From NCBI GenBank assembly GCA_017481185.1, contig JAFUPO010000200.1, positions 1-9,873 on the forward strand: a DNA stretch of 9,873 nt, given 5' to 3'. The DNA is from Clostridia bacterium (GTDB lineage Bacteria; Bacillota_A; Clostridia; Christensenellales; Aristaeellaceae). Shown one piece after another: positions 6,346 to 9,873 of this stretch (position 1 is the stretch's first letter; every line of letters starts with the position of its first letter). The notes under the pieces were generated by a model. That model was not told the origin of the DNA. It saw nothing but the letters and a program-made list of their open reading frames with translations, and did not search any database. The translations under genes were made by a program, and so were the position numbers.

Positions 6346-8408
6346 TCCAATATAGGTTCGCATTGGCAGGCAATCAGAACTGTGGCAAAACGACGCTGTT
6401 TAATCGTTTGACGGGAGCAAACCAACACGTAGGGAATTGGCCTGGCGTAACGGTGGAGCAAAAAACAGGATGGGTGAGCTATGGCGCAACTGACATATGG
6501 GAAAATGAGAGAGCTGCCAAAGGGGAAACGGGCAGCATACAAATAGTCGATTTACCAGGGATGTATTCCCTGAGCCCCTATTCCATGGAGGAGGCAATCT
6601 CGCGGGATTATTTGATTCATGAAAAACCCGATCTGATACTAAATGTCGTGGATGCGACTAATCTGGAGCGCAGTTTGTATTTGACGCTCCAATTGGCGCA
6701 GCTGGGCTTACCTATGGTGATAGCGCTAAACATGATGGATGAAGTGCGCGCTGCGGGCGTTAAGATCAATGTTGGCCGACTGGAGGCAAGGCTGGGAATA
6801 CCTGTCGTTCCTGTTTGCGCTAGAAAGCGTGAAGGGATGAACGATTTGCTTCGCCGTTGCATAGATGCGGCTAGGAAACATCTTACCCCCTCTCAAAAGA
6901 ATCCTTTTGAGGGAAGCGTTGGCCGATGGCTGAAGTCGGTTGAAGAGCTGGTAGAATTCAAAGCAAGGCGCAAGGGGATCTATCCGCGCTATGCAGCTGC
7001 CAAAATCCTCGAGGGTGACAAGAAGCTATTGGCGATGCTGGCATTGGATGGAGCCCAGCTTGGCAGCATTGAGACAATCATTCGAGATCTTGAGAAAGAA
7101 AGAGGCATGGAGCAGGCAGCGGTGATGGCAGACGCCCGCTACAAAAGGATTGAAGAAGTTTTGTCTGCCTGCGTATCGCGCAAGAGCAGCCAAAGCCTCA
7201 TGAGCCTTTCAGTTCGGATCGATAACGTGCTGACCCATCCAGCGCTGGCAATTCCATTGTTTCTGGCAGTGATGCTTCTGGTTTTCTGGATAACCTTCGG
7301 CCCTGTGGGAAGCTTTTTCTCAGATGCTTTCGATGGCTTGATACAAGAGGGGATCAGGAGTCTGCGACATTGGCTGGGCTCATATAAGATAGCCGACTGG
7401 TTGCAAGCTCTTTTGGTGGACGGCATTTTTACCGGCGTTGGCAGCGTGCTCTCCTTTTTGCCTACAATCATAATCCTTTTTACGTGCTTATCTGTTCTGG
7501 AAGATAGCGGGTATATGGCCAGGGCAGCCTTTCTGATGGATAAGCCCTTGAAGCGGATTGGCTTAAATGGCCGGGCCTTCATTCCGATGATGCTGGGGTT
7601 TGGCTGCACAGTTCCGGCGGCAATGGCAGCCAGATCCATGAATAGCCGGCGAGATAAGCGTTTCACCATTTTGTTGACACCCTTTATGTCCTGCGGGGCC
7701 AAGGTGCCTGTCTATGCGCTGTTTGCCGACGCCTTTTTTGATGGATGCGAGCTTGCAGTAATGGTATTCTTGTATGCTTTAGGCATTGGGGTGGCCTTTG
7801 GGGCAGGATTCTTGCTTAAAAGCTGCGTTTTTCACGGAGACGCGGAAGCTTTTATGATGGAGCTGCCAAGCTATCGGCTTCCAACGGCTCCAAATGTGTT
7901 AAAGCAGACCACCGATAAAGCGAAGGACTTTCTTCAAAGAGCCTTTACCGTCATCTTTTTGGCAACGATCGCCGTTTGGGTTCTTGAAAATTACACGCTT
8001 TCTTTTCAGCCGGCGCGGCAGATCCGTGAAAGTATGCTGGGGCTGCTGGCTGGGAGCATCGCTCCTTTCTTTGCGCCTATCGGCTTTGGTAGTATTGAGG
8101 CAGCTGCGGCGCTGCTGACTGGCTTGCTGGCAAAGGAAAGCGTGGCAAGCACCTTGGCGGTTCTGGCTGGCGCCCAGCTGGAAACGGAAGCCATGGCTGC
8201 GGCGCTGCGCAGCTTGTTTCCAAGCATGGCAGCGGTATGCTCCTTTTTAACTTTTACGCTTCTGTATATGCCTTGCACAGCCGCCTGCGCAGCTATGGCG
8301 CGTGAAATGGAATCCAAAGGCTGGGCCGCTGCTGCCGCAATGGGGCAGACGGGTGTGGCTTGGCTTATAGCAGGCATCGTTTACCTTCTAGCAGGCCTAA
8401 TTTTATAA
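6342..8408 (+). CDS. feoB: Ferrous iron transport protein B (FeoB), GTPase-coupled Fe2+ transporter
   Basis: This 688-residue membrane protein imports Fe2+ and has a cytoplasmic G domain at its N-terminus. G1 is GNQNCGKT (10-17), the G2 threonine is T37 in GNWPGVT, G3 is DLPG (70-73), G4 is NMMD (130-133) and G5 is VCAR (158-161). A helical guanine-nucleotide-dissociation-inhibitor-like region follows to about residue 290. Membrane segments begin around 303 and include the two gate repeats with the expected cysteines: GFGCTVPA (C422) and PFMSCGAKVPVY (C451), plus MPCTA (C645) near the C-terminus. The G domain has 33 residues from T37 to D70, about 14 more than E. coli FeoB, with the extra residues just before G3. 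G1 has Q and C where P and S are usual. GGGGGA (6327-6332) serves as ribosome binding site. No feoC follows; transcription ends at the hairpin after the stop codon. Confidence 0.97.
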   Translation: MIQYRFALAGNQNCGKTTLFNRLTGANQHVGNWPGVTVEQKTGWVSYGATDIWENERAAKGETGSIQIVDLPGMYSLSPYSMEEAISRDYLIHEKPDLILNVVDATNLERSLYLTLQLAQLGLPMVIALNMMDEVRAAGVKINVGRLEARLGIPVVPVCARKREGMNDLLRRCIDAARKHLTPSQKNPFEGSVGRWLKSVEELVEFKARRKGIYPRYAAAKILEGDKKLLAMLALDGAQLGSIETIIRDLEKERGMEQAAVMADARYKRIEEVLSACVSRKSSQSLMSLSVRIDNVLTHPALAIPLFLAVMLLVFWITFGPVGSFFSDAFDGLIQEGIRSLRHWLGSYKIADWLQALLVDGIFTGVGSVLSFLPTIIILFTCLSVLEDSGYMARAAFLMDKPLKRIGLNGRAFIPMMLGFGCTVPAAMAARSMNSRRDKRFTILLTPFMSCGAKVPVYALFADAFFDGCELAVMVFLYALGIGVAFGAGFLLKSCVFHGDAEAFMMELPSYRLPTAPNVLKQTTDKAKDFLQRAFTVIFLATIAVWVLENYTLSFQPARQIRESMLGLLAGSIAPFFAPIGFGSIEAAAALLTGLLAKESVASTLAVLAGAQLETEAMAAALRSLFPSMAAVCSFLTFTLLYMPCTAACAAMAREMESKGWAAAAAMGQTGVAWLIAGIVYLLAGLIL

Positions 8409-8415
8409 GCTTTAT

Positions 8416-8457
8416 AAAAATAGTGCGCTTGTCTTGACAAGTACACTATTTTTGTTT
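8416..8457 (+). terminator. Intrinsic terminator of feoAB
   Basis: The stem pairs AAAAATAGTG (8416-8425) with CACTATTTTT (8444-8453) and CTTGTC (8428-8433) with GACAAG (8436-8441), with a 2-by-2 mismatch between the two helices and a tight TT loop. The T-rich tail runs through 8457. It starts 7 bases after the feoB stop. The right half contains TTGACA, the -35 element of the following gene. Confidence 0.85.
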
Positions 8458-8462
8458 ACGAT
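8434..8462 (+). promoter_or_regulatory. Promoter of maltose phosphorylase, inside the feoB terminator
   Basis: A perfect TTGACA (8434-8439) is followed after 17 bases by TACGAT (8457-8462), which matches the -10 consensus at four of six positions. The -35 box lies in the loop and right arm of the feoB terminator. The predicted start, near 8469, is just upstream of the CAAACGTTTG operator. Confidence 0.65.
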
Positions 8463-8472
8463 GGCACAGGGA

Positions 8473-8482
8473 CAAACGTTTG
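8473..8482. promoter_or_regulatory. LacI-family operator (MalR/CcpA type), CAAACGTTTG
   Basis: This is a perfect 10-base palindrome with the central CG typical of LacI-family operators. Its core is the same as the GCAAACGTTTGC sites bound by MalR in streptococci. In the reverse orientation it also partly matches the CcpA cre consensus, failing at the last two positions. It sits right after the -10 box, where a bound repressor would block initiation. The MalR-like regulator at 1-892 is the natural candidate ligand, by inference. Confidence 0.7.
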
Positions 8483-8507
8483 CATAATTTGCAGAGGTGA
8501 TATAAAA

Positions 8508-9873
8508 ATGTTTCAGATTCATCCTTGGAAAGTGATTGAGACTGGCTGGGAACCTGCCAAAATGCCCCTGGGCGAAAGCTTGACCTGTTTGGGCAATGGC
8601 TATATGGGTCTGCGGGGGAATTTTGAGGAGGATTACTCTGGTGATACCCATCGGGGCACTTATTTGGGAGGCGTATGGTTCCCGGATAAGACTCGCGTTG
8701 GCTGGTGGAAAAACGGATACCCTGCCTATTTCGGTAAGGTCATCAACGCGGTGAATCTCATCGGCATCCATGTGGAGATAGATGGCGAGCTGCTGGATTT
8801 GAACCGTTGCCAGGTCGCTGATTTTACCCGAGCGGTGGATATGTACACTGGCGTTATGGAGCGAAAAGTGACGGCAGTGCAGCCTAAAGGCAGTGTCGAA
8901 ATTAAAGCTCAGCGTTTTGTGTCAACAGCAGTAAAGGAGTTGTTGGCGCTTCGATATGAGCTGACCTATTCCTGGGAGGCTCACCTCAAACTGACGCCTT
9001 ATCTGGATGGGGATGTTCGCAATCTGGATGCAAACTATGAAGAAGCCTTTTGGGATCAATTGGATGCAGAGGAGTGCGAAAATGCCTGCGGTATCCTAAT
9101 GCAGACGAAGGCCAATCCCTTCGGTGCGCCCCAGTTTACAGTGGGCGCGGCGATGGCTGCTCAGTGCGGGCAATTAACCCGCGGGGAAATGCTGGCTTCG
9201 CCGGGGCTGTGTGCTCTCAGCTTTGAAGGTATTGCAAAACCGGGCGAAGCGGTTGTGCTTGACAAATTTTCATTTGTTGTAACGAGCCGCGATCACAAGG
9301 CGCAGGAGCTGCTTAAGCTGGCCCTTGCCGGGGCAGAGGATGCCCTTGCCCAGGGTTACGCCGTAGCTGCAGATGCGCACCGCCAAGGGTGGAAGGAACA
9401 TTGGGATATGGCAGATGTGACCATTGAAGGGGATGACGCGGCGCAGCAGGGTATACGCTTTAATCTGTTTCATCTTCTCAGTACCTACACTGGCGAGGAT
9501 GCGCGGCTAAATATCGGCCCCAAGGGCTTCACTGGTGAAAAATATGGCGGAGCCACTTACTGGGATACGGAAGCCTATTGCCTGCCGGTTTACATGGCCG
9601 TTGCTGGAGACAAGGTAGCCCGCCAGCTTTTGCAGTATCGCTACGACCAGCTGGAAGGCGCTTATCATAATGCCAAGCAGCAGGGGCTTGAGGGCGCGTT
9701 GTATCCCATGGTAACCTTCACTGGCGTTGAATGTCACAATGAGTGGGAAATTACCTTTGAGGAGATTCACCGCAACGGCGCTATCGCCCATGCCATTTTT
9801 GAGTACACGGCTTATACCGGCGACCATACCTATGAGCTGGGCCAAGGGCTGGAAGTGCTGCTGGGCATAGCCC
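8508..9873 (+). CDS. Maltose phosphorylase, GH65 (3' end cut off by window edge)
   Basis: A cytoplasmic enzyme that splits maltose with inorganic phosphate into beta-glucose-1-phosphate and glucose. The window holds 455 codons; family members have about 750-790 residues, so the C-terminal 40% is missing. The N-terminal beta-sandwich domain starts with PWKVIETGW and contains ESLTCLGNGYMGLRG (about 24-38), a GH65 mark. The helical barrel begins around 320, with the phosphorylase block GPKGFTGEKYGGATYWDTEAY at 337-357 and CHNEWEITFEEIHRN at 409-423, both close to maltose phosphorylases. The general-acid glutamate, expected in a GPNEY-type motif about 60-70 residues later, lies just beyond the edge and cannot be checked. 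Kojibiose or nigerose phosphorylase is a less likely alternative. The start follows AGAGGTGA (8493-8500). The gene has its own promoter and a LacI-type operator, so it is probably maltose-inducible. Confidence 0.9.
   Translation, partial: MFQIHPWKVIETGWEPAKMPLGESLTCLGNGYMGLRGNFEEDYSGDTHRGTYLGGVWFPDKTRVGWWKNGYPAYFGKVINAVNLIGIHVEIDGELLDLNRCQVADFTRAVDMYTGVMERKVTAVQPKGSVEIKAQRFVSTAVKELLALRYELTYSWEAHLKLTPYLDGDVRNLDANYEEAFWDQLDAEECENACGILMQTKANPFGAPQFTVGAAMAAQCGQLTRGEMLASPGLCALSFEGIAKPGEAVVLDKFSFVVTSRDHKAQELLKLALAGAEDALAQGYAVAADAHRQGWKEHWDMADVTIEGDDAAQQGIRFNLFHLLSTYTGEDARLNIGPKGFTGEKYGGATYWDTEAYCLPVYMAVAGDKVARQLLQYRYDQLEGAYHNAKQQGLEGALYPMVTFTGVECHNEWEITFEEIHRNGAIAHAIFEYTAYTGDHTYELGQGLEVLLGIA

Noticed and set aside
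7139..7702. A 187-codon open frame on the minus strand within feoB
   Set aside because: It overlaps the FeoB membrane domain, whose frame is fully supported; the antisense protein matches nothing I recognise.
8412..8771. A 119-codon open frame on the minus strand over the maltose phosphorylase start
   Set aside because: It would run through the GH65 N-terminal domain and the promoter/terminator region, with no ribosome binding site or domain.

Overview
The window reads as a chromosomal segment of a Gram-positive anaerobe of the Bacillota, most likely a clostridial lineage of moderate GC. The evidence is the strong AAGGAG-type ribosome binding sites, sigma-A-like TTGACA/TATAAT promoters, a clostridial-type FeoB, an rmlA-C-B gene order of Gram-positive type, and a LacI/MalR-type regulator plus a GH65 maltose phosphorylase. 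Placement below phylum level is inference. Nothing here looks like a phage, transposon, CRISPR array or RNA gene.

Layout from left to right. (1) 1-892, minus strand: the 5' part of a LacI/GalR-family regulator resembling MalR, cut by the left edge. (2) 893-1052: a divergent promoter region with one good promoter per direction. (3) 1053-3538, plus strand: a tight rmlA-rmlC-rmlB operon that makes dTDP-4-dehydro-L-rhamnose from glucose-1-phosphate. The final reductase gene, rmlD, is absent. (4) 3539-3828: a non-coding gap with an extended -10 promoter embedded in nested dyads. (5) 3829-5097, plus: a GT1/GT28-fold glycosyltransferase of the sterol-glucosyltransferase type. (6) 5102-5133: a perfect 14-bp hairpin that terminates two convergent genes. 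(7) 5133-5960, minus: a classical short-chain dehydrogenase. (8) 6091-8408, plus: feoA-feoB, a ferrous-iron uptake operon with a 4-bp ATGA overlap. (9) 8416-8507: the feoB terminator, whose right arm also holds the -35 box of the next promoter, followed by a perfect CAAACGTTTG operator. (10) 8508-9873, plus: the N-terminal 455 codons of maltose phosphorylase, cut by the right edge.

Functionally there are three blocks. The rml genes and the glycosyltransferase could together make a deoxysugar glycoside, although the transferase has its own promoter and its donor is unknown. feoAB imports Fe2+. The two ends of the window fit one maltose circuit: a MalR-like repressor on the left and a maltose phosphorylase with a MalR/CcpA-type operator on the right, about 7.6 kb apart. 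I see no clearly undescribed system. The most useful leads are the terminator/promoter/operator stack in front of maltose phosphorylase, the missing rmlD, the dyads around the glycosyltransferase promoter, and an extra segment in the FeoB G domain.
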